Shown here: one piece after another, positions 26,094 to 34,269 of the stretch | Layout: every line of letters starts with the position of its first letter | Numbering within the stretch: position 1 is the first letter of the stretch | From: Desulfosporosinus sp. | GTDB taxonomy: Bacteria; Bacillota; Desulfitobacteriia; Desulfitobacteriales; Desulfitobacteriaceae | Length of the DNA stretch: 64,000 nucleotides | NCBI GenBank assembly: GCA_003513495.1 | Contig: DOPM01000029.1 | Coordinates: 197,518 to 261,517 of the forward strand | Direction of reading: 5' to 3' | Position numbers and translations under genes: made by a program | The notes under the pieces: generated by a model | What the model was told of the DNA's origin: nothing | Databases searched by the model: none | The model's input: the letters and a program-made list of their open reading frames with translations, nothing else

Positions 26094-26780
26094 ATGATTC
26101 AATTGACAAACGTGTCCAAGATTTATCCGAATGGTGCCAGAGCCCTTGTCGATGTCAATTTGAAAATTGGCAAAGGGGATTTTGTTTTTCTGGTCGGGCC
26201 TAGTGGAGCAGGTAAATCGACATTAATTAAATTATTATATCGAGAAGAAAAACCGACACGTGGACAGGTACAAATCAATAGTAGAAATCTAGTGCGGATG
26301 AGAGAGCGGGAAGTACCCTATTTAAGAAGAAGCATTGGAGTTATTTTTCAAGACTTCAAGTTGCTGCCAAATAAAACGGTTTTTGAAAACGTAGCCTTTG
26401 CCCTAGAAGTCATTGGAGTGGCTAAGCGTGAGGTCAGAATCCGTACACTGGCGACCATAGATCTTGTTGGACTTAAAGCCAAAGAAAATGCCTATCCCCA
26501 TGAACTATCTGGCGGTGAACAACAACGGGTCTGCGTAGCCAGAGCGATTATCAATAATCCGGCTTTGTTAGTAGCAGATGAACCCACCGGGAATCTTGAC
26601 CCGGAAACTGCATGGGATATTATGGACTTACTGTACAATATCAACAAGCGGGGAACAACTATCGTTATGGCTACTCATGCCAAGGCGATTGTTAATAAAA
26701 TGCAAAAAAGAGTCATTGCTATTGAGAATGGCCGAGTTGCCCGGGACGAAGAAAAAGGAGGTTACGGCTATGATGCTTGA
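26094..26780 (+). CDS. ftsE: Cell division ATPase FtsE
   Basis: An ABC ATPase of 228 residues from ATG 26094 behind AAGGAGG; the frame extends upstream to 26067 but the family starts MIQLTNVSK. Walker A GPSGAGKST, signature LSGGEQQRV and Walker B LLVADEPTGNLDP are intact. FtsE works with FtsX to control peptidoglycan hydrolases at division or elongation sites. The ftsX start lies inside its 3' end. Confidence 0.97.
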   Translation: MIQLTNVSKIYPNGARALVDVNLKIGKGDFVFLVGPSGAGKSTLIKLLYREEKPTRGQVQINSRNLVRMREREVPYLRRSIGVIFQDFKLLPNKTVFENVAFALEVIGVAKREVRIRTLATIDLVGLKAKENAYPHELSGGEQQRVCVARAIINNPALLVADEPTGNLDPETAWDIMDLLYNINKRGTTIVMATHAKAIVNKMQKRVIAIENGRVARDEEKGGYGYDA

Positions 26781-27660
26781 TTCCTCCGGTTATATTCTTC
26801 GTGAAACAATAAACTCAATGAGACGTAATCCTTGGCTTAGTATTGCCTCTGTCATTACGGTTATGGTCTCCCTAGTCATCTTAGGTTACTCAGTTTTTTT
26901 CTTAGCCAACGCCTCTAACATGGCAAAATCCTTTGAATCTGAGCTGGAGATTGCAACATTTGTGCAAATCAGCGCAACCCCAGAAGAAGTACAAGCCTTA
27001 AAAATTCAGATCGAGCAAATGCAGGGAGTAGACTCAGTGACCTTGGTAACCAAGGAACAAGCCCTCGAGGATTTTGGTAAAACAATGGGAGGAGAGCAAA
27101 AAAATATACTGGCTGATCTGGGGGGGACTAACCCTTTTCCAGATAAATTAACGGTCAAAGCGATAGATCCACAGAACGTCATAGCTTTAGCTAAATCCGT
27201 TGGGGCTCTTCCGGGAGTAGATAAAGTTCGTTATGGACAAGGATTTGTGGATCAACTTCTAAAGTTTACCCAATGGTTGAGATGGATTGGCTTTGGCGTT
27301 GTTGCTGCCTTCGGAGTTGCAGCGATTGTACTTATTTCCATTAATGTCAAGATGAACGTCTTTTCTCGCAGGCGGGAAATTCAAATTATGAAATTAGTTG
27401 GTGCAAGTAATAGTTTTATTCGTTGGCCTTTTCTCATTGAGGGAATGGCTTTAGGTCTTGTCGGAGGAGCATTAGCAGCACTCATTGTTGGATTGGGTTA
27501 TAATTCCTTAACTATGTACGTTCAATCATCGTTAACGTTCTTACCTGTTGTTCAAAATGAATTCCTCTTTCGTCAGGTCTCAGTAGGTCTATTACTAGCT
27601 GGCATGGCGATGGGTGCTTTAGGCAGCGGATTTTCTTTGCAGAAATTTCTTCGGACTTAG
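26770..27660 (+). CDS. ftsX: Cell division membrane protein FtsX
   Basis: A 296-residue protein starting at ATG 26770, with AAAGGAGG inside the ftsE end; ATG 26773 is the alternative. One N-terminal transmembrane segment, an extracellular domain and three C-terminal segments match FtsX (ISINVKMNVFSRRREIQIMK). It couples FtsE ATP use to an extracellular hydrolase. The M23-type gene 150 bases downstream is the likely partner. Confidence 0.95.
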   Translation: MMLDSSGYILRETINSMRRNPWLSIASVITVMVSLVILGYSVFFLANASNMAKSFESELEIATFVQISATPEEVQALKIQIEQMQGVDSVTLVTKEQALEDFGKTMGGEQKNILADLGGTNPFPDKLTVKAIDPQNVIALAKSVGALPGVDKVRYGQGFVDQLLKFTQWLRWIGFGVVAAFGVAAIVLISINVKMNVFSRRREIQIMKLVGASNSFIRWPFLIEGMALGLVGGALAALIVGLGYNSLTMYVQSSLTFLPVVQNEFLFRQVSVGLLLAGMAMGALGSGFSLQKFLRT

Positions 27661-27812
27661 GGAACTGTATGTAAGTTGAGAGAGTTCTTGGCCTACCCAG
27701 GTTAGGGACGGTTCTCAGCCTGCATCCTACGCTGGTTTAGTTTTTGAGTAACCTACATACACTTTGTGTTTAAAAGGATAAGACATATTTCTTTAAAGGA
27801 CGGTGGAACCTT

Positions 27813-28964
27813 TTGTTCGGGAAGAAAGTCATATCAACTCTTGTCGTTAGTCTCCTCTTGCTTAGCACGTCGGCGTTGCCTTCCCGGGCTGATCAACTAG
27901 GAGATAGCCTACAGCAGCAGAAAGAGATTCAAAATCAAAAAGATCAGGCTCGCGGAAAGCTGAACAAGCTAACTTATACTACTGATACCATGAAGGCTAA
28001 ACTAAATCAATTAGAAACTCAAATTGCCACAGCCCAAACGATTTTGGATCAAAAGAAGGTCGCCTTTGTACAAGCACAGAACCAAGTGACCTTAGCCCAA
28101 AAAGAACTGGAGCAAAAGGAAGAGGAACTTAATGATCGTCGATTAGCCCTAGGAAAAAGAGCAAGAGGAATTTATGAAAGTGGACAGGTTAGTCATTTAG
28201 AACTGCTCTTCCAGTCTTCAGACCTCAGCGATTTCATTACTCGAATGGAGTACTTTTCAAAATTAGTAGACAATGATCGCCAGTTGCTAGCGGATATTGA
28301 ATCTCAAAAAGAACAGATAACCAGAAAAAAGGGTGAATTGCAGGTCAAAAGGGACCAAGCTGCAGAGATTAAAGCACAAGCTGCTTCAGTCAGCGCGGAT
28401 CTAGATAAAAAGAAATCAGAACAGCGTGTAGCCTTAGATCAGAATCTAAAGGCCCAGAAAGCTGCTTTTGATGAGGTTGATCGACTGGAAGCTGAGTCGA
28501 AAGCTCTGACGGAGAAAATTCGTAAATTGCAGGCTGCACAGTCAGGAAAAGGAACAAAGGCTGGAAATGGTACGGTTTCCACATGGCCTGTCCCTGGTTA
28601 TTATTCGATTAGCAGTCCCTTTGGCTGGCGGACTCATCCTATTACGAAAAAACGGAGTATGCACACAGGAACGGATGTTGTTGCTCCAACAGGAACGAAA
28701 CTTCATGCCGCTGGGGCAGGAGTTGTCATTATGGCAGGTTGGAATACTGCCTATGGTAATATGACGATTATCGACCATGGTAGTGGGATATCGACGCTCT
28801 ACGGACATCAGTCCCGTTTAGATGTCAGCGAAGGGCAAGCCGTAAACGCCAATCAAGTGATTGGAGCGGTCGGCTCAACCGGGTGGAGTACAGGAGCCCA
28901 CTTGCATTTTGAAGTTCGGGTGGGTGGAAACCCTACAGACCCTATACAGTATTTCCCAAACTAA
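27813..28964 (+). CDS. Secreted coiled-coil M23 peptidase, probable FtsEX partner
   Basis: A 383-residue protein from TTG 27813. A signal peptide of about 27 residues precedes a long coiled coil (about residues 30-245, rich in K, Q and E). The C-terminal LytM/M23 domain has HTGTDVVAP, and HLHFEV supplies later metal-binding residues. This layout matches EnvC/PcsB-type hydrolases and activators. Whether it cuts peptidoglycan or only activates amidases is not clear, but the M23 active-site histidines appear intact. Confidence 0.85.
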   Translation: MFGKKVISTLVVSLLLLSTSALPSRADQLGDSLQQQKEIQNQKDQARGKLNKLTYTTDTMKAKLNQLETQIATAQTILDQKKVAFVQAQNQVTLAQKELEQKEEELNDRRLALGKRARGIYESGQVSHLELLFQSSDLSDFITRMEYFSKLVDNDRQLLADIESQKEQITRKKGELQVKRDQAAEIKAQAASVSADLDKKKSEQRVALDQNLKAQKAAFDEVDRLEAESKALTEKIRKLQAAQSGKGTKAGNGTVSTWPVPGYYSISSPFGWRTHPITKKRSMHTGTDVVAPTGTKLHAAGAGVVIMAGWNTAYGNMTIIDHGSGISTLYGHQSRLDVSEGQAVNANQVIGAVGSTGWSTGAHLHFEVRVGGNPTDPIQYFPN

Positions 28965-29057
28965 TGGATAAGCAGTATTTCTAGACGAGGATAAGCATAT
29001 AATAGAGCAAGTCTAAAGAAAACTAGGTTCGACACTTGGCCGTCATTGTACCTTAAT

Positions 29058-29076
29058 CTCGAACGTCCTGTTTGAG
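29058..29076. repeat. CTCGAAC-GTCCT-GTTTGAG hairpin, third copy
   Basis: The same stem and loop as 18229-18247 with one G-U pair, again followed by TCGTGCG-like bases. It lies between the M23 and S41 genes. Confidence 0.65.
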
Positions 29077-29178
29077 TCGTGCGTGCGGTAGGTCGCCTAG
29101 TTGAACTTTTCTTTATAAAGCTGTATTCTCTGGCTAGTGCAAGAAAGGGAAGGGGTTTATGGATTGCAAGAGTGGAAC

Positions 29179-30345
29179 ATGAAACGAATAATTAAACATG
29201 TCGGAGTCATCTTTCTGATTTTTTCCGTTCTGGTAACCACTTTGGTAAGTGGGGTTGTAATTGCTAACGTCAATAACGTAGGTCGGTTAGTGCATGTCGT
29301 TCAACTTATCCGCAACGACTATTTAGAAAATGTATCGACGGTTCAGCTAGTGGAAGGTGCGACAAAAGGTATTGTAGAAATCTTAGGAGATCCATACTCC
29401 ACGTATATGAATGCTCAGGAAAACCAAGAACTCTTTGAGATTCTCGAAGGGAAATTTGGCGGGATAGGGATTGTTTTGAGTCTCAAAGATCCTAAAAAGC
29501 TCGTTGTGTTGCGCCCTATAAAAAATTCACCAGCCAGTAAGGCCGGAATTCAATCCGGGGATGTCGTTAGTAAGATTAACGATGCAGATACTGCAGGTAT
29601 GGACCAAGATAAGGCAGTGGGGCTGATGCGTGGAGAGCCTGGAACGAAAGTCAATTTGGATCTATACAGGGCAAGTACTAATAAGACCTTCACGGTGAGC
29701 CTAACAAGAGAGAACATAACTGTTCCTACCGTTGACGGCCAAGCATTGCCAGGTCATCCTGACATAGCCTATATCAGTATTACTCAGTTTGGCTCTGATA
29801 CAGGCACTGAACTTAAAGACACATTTAACACCATGGATATTAAATCGTTCAAAGGACTTATCCTAGATATGAGGTATAACCATGGCGGAGAGCTTAATGC
29901 CGCTGTGCAAGTTGCCAGCTACTTTATTCCCGAGGGTCCAGTTGTCTACATAGTTGATAAGCAAGGGAATGTTGATACTAAGATGGCTACAGGGACCTAT
30001 CTAGGAATGCCGATGGTTGTACTTGTAAACGAGGAAAGTGCTTCAGCTGCGGAAATAGTTGCTGGAGCAATCAAGGACAAAGGAACGGCAAGTTTAGTGG
30101 GAGTAAAAACCTTTGGAAAAGGGATTGTACAGACAATCTTTCCCTTAGACGGAGGAACCAGTGTCAAATTAACCACGGCCAAGTATTTGACCCCTAATAA
30201 GTTAGATATTCATAAAAAAGGGATCGAACCAGATATTTTGGTGGAACTTCCTAAGGGGCATCAAGCTACCATCACTCCTCAAGACCAAAACTTTGATCCC
30301 CAGCTCAAAAAAGCACTGCAAACCCTGCAAGGAAAACTCAAGTGA
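29179..30345 (+). CDS. Carboxy-terminal processing protease, S41 family
   Basis: A secreted or membrane-anchored protease of about 388 residues. An N-terminal hydrophobic segment (HVGVIFLIFSVLVTTLVSG) is followed by a PDZ domain (PASKAGIQSGDVVSKIND) and an S41 core. The catalytic serine is in ESASAAEIV and the lysine in TFGKGIVQ. The start is uncertain: ATG 29179 is used, but TTG 29164 has a better ribosome site. Such proteases process envelope proteins and, in spore formers, SpoIVFA-like substrates. Its place after FtsEX-M23 suggests hydrolase control. Confidence 0.9.
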   Translation: MKRIIKHVGVIFLIFSVLVTTLVSGVVIANVNNVGRLVHVVQLIRNDYLENVSTVQLVEGATKGIVEILGDPYSTYMNAQENQELFEILEGKFGGIGIVLSLKDPKKLVVLRPIKNSPASKAGIQSGDVVSKINDADTAGMDQDKAVGLMRGEPGTKVNLDLYRASTNKTFTVSLTRENITVPTVDGQALPGHPDIAYISITQFGSDTGTELKDTFNTMDIKSFKGLILDMRYNHGGELNAAVQVASYFIPEGPVVYIVDKQGNVDTKMATGTYLGMPMVVLVNEESASAAEIVAGAIKDKGTASLVGVKTFGKGIVQTIFPLDGGTSVKLTTAKYLTPNKLDIHKKGIEPDILVELPKGHQATITPQDQNFDPQLKKALQTLQGKLK

Positions 30346-30443
30346 ACTAGTTCAGCTTGGTTCAGCTAAAGCTGAACATCGAAACTTGGGTGCGTACTTC
30401 CGCGCCTCAGGGTGAACCCTATCTTTTGATTCAATTATTTACG

Positions 30444-30489
30444 AAAAAGGCCGTAAGAAACTAAAATTGTTTTCTTACGGCCTTTTTTT
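30444..30489 (+). terminator. Strong terminator after the S41 protease gene
   Basis: A 17-bp stem with arms at 30444-30460 and 30471-30487 ends in a T-run. Confidence 0.9.
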
Positions 30490-30510
30490 AACTGTCAGAA
30501 AGTATAACTT

Positions 30511-30577
30511 GAAACAGGGGGACAGGTACACTGTTTCATACCTGTCCCCCTGTTTCATATACCTGTCCCCCTGTTTC
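30511..30577. repeat. GGGGGACAGG palindrome with duplicated right arm
   Basis: An 18-base left arm GAAACAGGGGGACAGGTA (30511-30528) pairs perfectly with 30539-30556, and an identical right arm is repeated at 30560-30577. It resembles the short palindromes often associated with REP-type transposases, but no transposase is in the window. Confidence 0.85.
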
Positions 30578-30601
30578 AAAAGACGCGTAGCGTTTTTCTT
30601 A
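30578..30601. repeat. 24-base hairpin repeat, copy 2
   Basis: Identical to 25847-25870 and directly abutting the GGGGGACAGG element. Confidence 0.8.
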
Positions 30602-30703
30602 CTTCCCAGAAATTGCAGGGAGACATTGAACCACGATTTTGTGACCGTCGTAGGCCTTGTTGCATAGACTACGCTGACGAAAAAAACGACGGGGGTAACA
30701 AGC

Positions 30704-31738
30704 ATGAGAAATAAGAATGGGGTGCGACATTACTTTGCCGAAGGACTGACCACCAGGGGATACATATCGTTATTGCCAAACATGATGCCAAGTTGGAAAC
30801 GAGCTTATGTTTTATTAGGGGGTCCAGGAACAGGTAAATCAACGTTAATAAAGGTTATTGGCTTAGAATTGTTGGATCGGGGATACGATATTGACTTTCT
30901 ACGGTCGGTACGGGATCCAAATTCAATGGCTGGTTTTATCATACCTCAGATGGGATTAGCTATGCTAGATGCCATGGAAGTTTCTCCACTTCGTTGGCAA
31001 GCTCCGGGTGTTGTTGAGAAATTCACTGACTTTAGCCTATTCTGCCAGGAATTAAAATTAGAGAAGCATCGTTCCACAATAATCGAGATCGAGAAGAAGC
31101 TTCAGGAGCTGCAAATTACCTTGGAGGATGAGCTTGCTTCAGAACTGGGGTCTGTGTTAAGTGCTAGGACCACAAAGATACCCATACAGAAAGAAAACAT
31201 GTCTTGGATTCTGGGGAATTCAGCTCAGCTAAAAGTAAAAAAAGAGAACTCTGGCCCTTGGCCATTGGCAGAAAATGCACTAAAGTTACTACAAAAAAGT
31301 GTCATAAACCCGTTTTTCTTACACGGTTTAACCGCTGAGGGATGGTTGAACCTTGCGCCTCATTTCCTGACAGACTTCGATCAGATTCGTCTAGAAGGGG
31401 ATGAAACTTTAGACGCCTTGGATTGGGTTTTGCGTGAAGCACAGCAATTAGGGCAATTAATTGAGATCGTTTTGCATCCGCTCAATCCAGATGAAGTGAT
31501 CGGAATTGCTTTTCCTGAGCGGCGTTTGGCGATCTGGCAAGGTAACCCGGAAAATTTACATGAACAAGGGTTAGATCGTCCATTAAGTGAAACCGTAAAA
31601 GAGACCTTAGCGTCTTGGCAAACCTATAGGTCTCAACTGAAGGGAATTTATATGCAATCAGTGAATTTTGACCAGGTCGATAGCCATAGAGAAACATTAA
31701 TCAATCAGATTTTATGTGATTTACATACTAAAGGCTGA
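30704..31738 (+). CDS. P-loop ATPase-like protein with degenerate second half
   Basis: A 344-residue soluble protein. The first half has Walker A GGPGTGKST at residues 39-47, preceded by FAEGLTTRGYISLLPNM. A similar segment, FLHGLTAEGWLNLAPHF, starts near residue 205, so the protein looks internally duplicated. The second half lacks a P-loop at the equivalent place. A helical stretch (residues about 110-150) separates the two. I recall clostridial ATPase-like proteins with two such halves, but the function is unknown. It stands alone, followed by a minus-strand HDOD gene. Confidence 0.7.
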   Translation: MRNKNGVRHYFAEGLTTRGYISLLPNMMPSWKRAYVLLGGPGTGKSTLIKVIGLELLDRGYDIDFLRSVRDPNSMAGFIIPQMGLAMLDAMEVSPLRWQAPGVVEKFTDFSLFCQELKLEKHRSTIIEIEKKLQELQITLEDELASELGSVLSARTTKIPIQKENMSWILGNSAQLKVKKENSGPWPLAENALKLLQKSVINPFFLHGLTAEGWLNLAPHFLTDFDQIRLEGDETLDALDWVLREAQQLGQLIEIVLHPLNPDEVIGIAFPERRLAIWQGNPENLHEQGLDRPLSETVKETLASWQTYRSQLKGIYMQSVNFDQVDSHRETLINQILCDLHTKG

Positions 31739-31752
31739 TACGAGCTTAAGCA

Positions 31753-32595
31753 TTAACTGAATAAGCTGGGATCTACTAGAATTTCCCCAAGTTCTGACAT
31801 TAAATGTTCGAGATCGGCTTGTTTGAGGGATAGTCGGTGGAGAGCTTCAGCCTGGATTGGATTTAACAAACTGTCCACACCACCGCCAATCCCGAGAAGA
31901 CTAGCAAGCCCATTAGCGACATGAACAACACTAGCGAGTTCTAAAAAACTTGGCGCTTGTGATGGATTATGGTGGTAGGAAATCGCGGAAACCAGATCTT
32001 CAGGTAAAAACCAAGTTCTGGCTAAGAAGCCACCGACAGTTGCATGGCTATACCCTATGATTTTTTCCTCAAGTTCAGCATAGGGAAGCTTAGCTTGTTC
32101 TACTTTTTTAACAAGAAAACTACCTACCTCTTCAACATAAATAGAGATGACCAGTTTACCAATATCATGGAGTAAGCCTGCAGTAAAGGCAACATCTCCA
32201 TAAGGAAGTTTCCGATAATGGCATAAACGTTTGGCTGTCATGGCGGTTAGCATAGAATGTTTCCAGAGGCCCTCTTGCTCAATTTCATAACCTAAAAGAT
32301 TAGTCTTAAGTAGAGGGGCCACGGCAGATGCCATGGCTAATCCTTGTATAACATGAAAACCAAGCATGACAATCGCTTCCTGCAGGGAAGAGATTCGCCT
32401 GGCATACCCATAAAATGCGGAGTTCGCTTGACGCAGGATGCCGGCAGTGAGTGCGGGATCTTGGGCAATGACGATTTCCAGCTCTTTTACTGTTGTAGCA
32501 GAATTTTTGGTTAAGGCAATCACACGCAAGGCAGATGTTGGCAAGGGAGGAAGAGCTTGTACGCGTTTTAAAATATGCTCTAATTTAATACTCAA
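31753..32595 (-). CDS. HDOD domain protein
   Basis: A 280-residue HDOD protein. N-terminal ALPPLPTSALRVIAL and a later YGDVAFTAGLLHDIGKLVIS are typical. HDOD domains are relatives of HD phosphohydrolases and are often signalling regulators. In this one HDIGK is retained, but the set of metal residues needs alignment to test. It lies divergent to the lipoprotein gene at 32713. Confidence 0.85.
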   Translation of the reverse strand: MSIKLEHILKRVQALPPLPTSALRVIALTKNSATTVKELEIVIAQDPALTAGILRQANSAFYGYARRISSLQEAIVMLGFHVIQGLAMASAVAPLLKTNLLGYEIEQEGLWKHSMLTAMTAKRLCHYRKLPYGDVAFTAGLLHDIGKLVISIYVEEVGSFLVKKVEQAKLPYAELEEKIIGYSHATVGGFLARTWFLPEDLVSAISYHHNPSQAPSFLELASVVHVANGLASLLGIGGGVDSLLNPIQAEALHRLSLKQADLEHLMSELGEILVDPSLFS

Positions 32596-32712
32596 ATAGA
32601 ATCCCTCCTAAACACATTGAAAACCCGTCAGAATTTTTTGACTGCATTATTTAAGGCTGTGAGGGAAAACTAAATTAAAGAATTGCGAGAACCCCCCGAA
32701 AGGAGTGTTAAT

Positions 32713-34050
32713 ATGTCAAAAAGATTGCGATTCTTATTTATCGTTCTTCCTATATGTCTTAGTTTAACCATAACTGGATGTGGTCTACAAGACCTTTTAG
32801 GAAAAAATAAAAATAAAACTTCTGCCAAGGAACAAGAAGAAGAAACGATTATTGCAGTATCTCTGAATCAGGATGACCCTAACAAACTACTTATTTCCAA
32901 AGGAATTGAAGATCTAGCGAAGAAAGAAGACGTAAAAGTAAAGTATATGGACAGTAAATCCGAAAAGGAATCCCCATTGGAGGACGCTAAGATCTTAATT
33001 TACCAAGGGGGAGATCCTAGTATCTTACAAGAATCCCAGTCGGAAAAGATTCCGATCTTAGCCCTTACACACCTTCCTTCAGGAGTAAAGCCCGAGGGAA
33101 TCATTATTCCAGATCAAGAAAAAGCTGGAGAGCTTATGGTTCAAACCTTACTAGACAAAGTTACTGAAGGACAGATAGTTATTCTCCAGGGAGATCCTAA
33201 CGAAAGCGGATCACAAGAACTTTTAGCGGGGAATAGGGCCCTACTTAGTAAGTATCCTAAAATTACCGTACATACCATTGCAAGCCCACAAGGTTCTGAA
33301 TCGGTTGCAAGGACAAGCTTAGTGGACTTTTTACAGAAAAATCCTGACAAGGTTCAAGGGATCCTGGCACATACTGAAACGTTAGCAGTGCAGGCCAGTG
33401 AAGTCTTAAAGCAAGCCCAGTTAGACAAAAAAGTTGTTTTAATTGGCGGACAAGCTAGTGTCCCTTCTTTACAAAGGATGGCAACGGGTTCTCAGATAGG
33501 GGATATTGATACCTCGCCCTATTTGCAGGGGGCTAATGCTTATCAATGGGCCCAAAAGATTATCAATAAGGAGCCTTTAGAAGTAAATCATTCAATTACG
33601 AGCGAGCAAGGGGAAATACCAGCTAAGGTTGTAGAGGTTAAATCCGTTACCCCAGCCAATCTGGCAGTCACTCAGAAGAGTTACACCACAACGATGCAGA
33701 GCGCTGAACAAGATAAAAAGAAACAAGAGGAATCCTCTAAAAAAGACTCAAAAGAAAATGATCAAGGGAAAGAAAAGGAAAATGAACAGAAGGATGCCAA
33801 GGGGGAAGAGGGTCAATCCGGGGATAAGCAAAGTAGCCTTCCCCCAGGTGTTCAAAAAGTTACGGAACGAATAAAAACCGAAACAACACGAGATTATCTT
33901 GGCGCTGACGGTAAAGTTTTAGGCACAGAGAAAACAGTTAATGAGCAAGTGAAGACTGTTCCGCCAGAAATGTTAAAGCAAGAGCAATCTAAAGACGCTT
34001 CGCAAGAAGGCGACCAGGGAAAAGAAAAGGAAAAAGAAGAAGGTAAATAG
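32713..34050 (+). CDS. Periplasmic-binding-protein-like lipoprotein with charged tail
   Basis: A protein of about 445 residues from ATG 32713 behind AAAGGAG. Signal and lipobox are ITGCG (residues about 19-23). Residues about 45-310 look like a type I sugar-binding fold (EETIIAVSLNQDDPNKLLIS, GIEDLAKKEDVKVKYMDSKS). The C-terminal 120 residues are Glu/Lys-rich and low-complexity, apart from a segment containing DYLGADGKVLGTEKTVNEQV. No permease or ATPase is next to it, so it may be a receptor or an envelope structural protein instead. Confidence 0.75.
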   Translation: MSKRLRFLFIVLPICLSLTITGCGLQDLLGKNKNKTSAKEQEEETIIAVSLNQDDPNKLLISKGIEDLAKKEDVKVKYMDSKSEKESPLEDAKILIYQGGDPSILQESQSEKIPILALTHLPSGVKPEGIIIPDQEKAGELMVQTLLDKVTEGQIVILQGDPNESGSQELLAGNRALLSKYPKITVHTIASPQGSESVARTSLVDFLQKNPDKVQGILAHTETLAVQASEVLKQAQLDKKVVLIGGQASVPSLQRMATGSQIGDIDTSPYLQGANAYQWAQKIINKEPLEVNHSITSEQGEIPAKVVEVKSVTPANLAVTQKSYTTTMQSAEQDKKKQEESSKKDSKENDQGKEKENEQKDAKGEEGQSGDKQSSLPPGVQKVTERIKTETTRDYLGADGKVLGTEKTVNEQVKTVPPEMLKQEQSKDASQEGDQGKEKEKEEGK

Positions 34051-34069
34051 AAAAAAGTTGTAACGGTGT

Positions 34070-34123
34070 AAAACAGGGGGACAGGTGTATTGTTTTGAAA
34101 ACACACCTGATCTCCCTGTTTTT
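34070..34123. repeat. GGGGGACAGG palindrome, diverged copy, likely terminator
   Basis: AAAACAGGGGGACAGGTGT (34070-34088) pairs with ACACCTGATCTCCCTGTTTT (34103-34122), ending in T residues. It could terminate the lipoprotein transcript. Confidence 0.75.
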
Positions 34124-34269
34124 CCGTGGTTCTGTAATTAAGCAGAATAGAGGTGGCAGCTGGTTACTTTGATTTGTATATAAGCCTAGGTAGATGTAAA
34201 ATAAAATAAGTAGATTAAAGAAGAGAAATAATCAGTTATTGGATTTTTATTTGAAAGGGAGAACGGTGC

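Larger units (their letters stand above)
30346..30703. other. S41 protease to P-loop gene intergenic region
   Basis: It is filled by the terminator, an ACTGTCAGAAAGTA unit, the GGGGGACAGG palindrome and the 24-base repeat. ORFs across it are in repeats and look spurious. Confidence 0.55.

Noticed and set aside
34124..34269. A LexA site upstream of uvrB
   Set aside because: I looked for GAAC-N4-GTTC and found none, so SOS control is not supported here.
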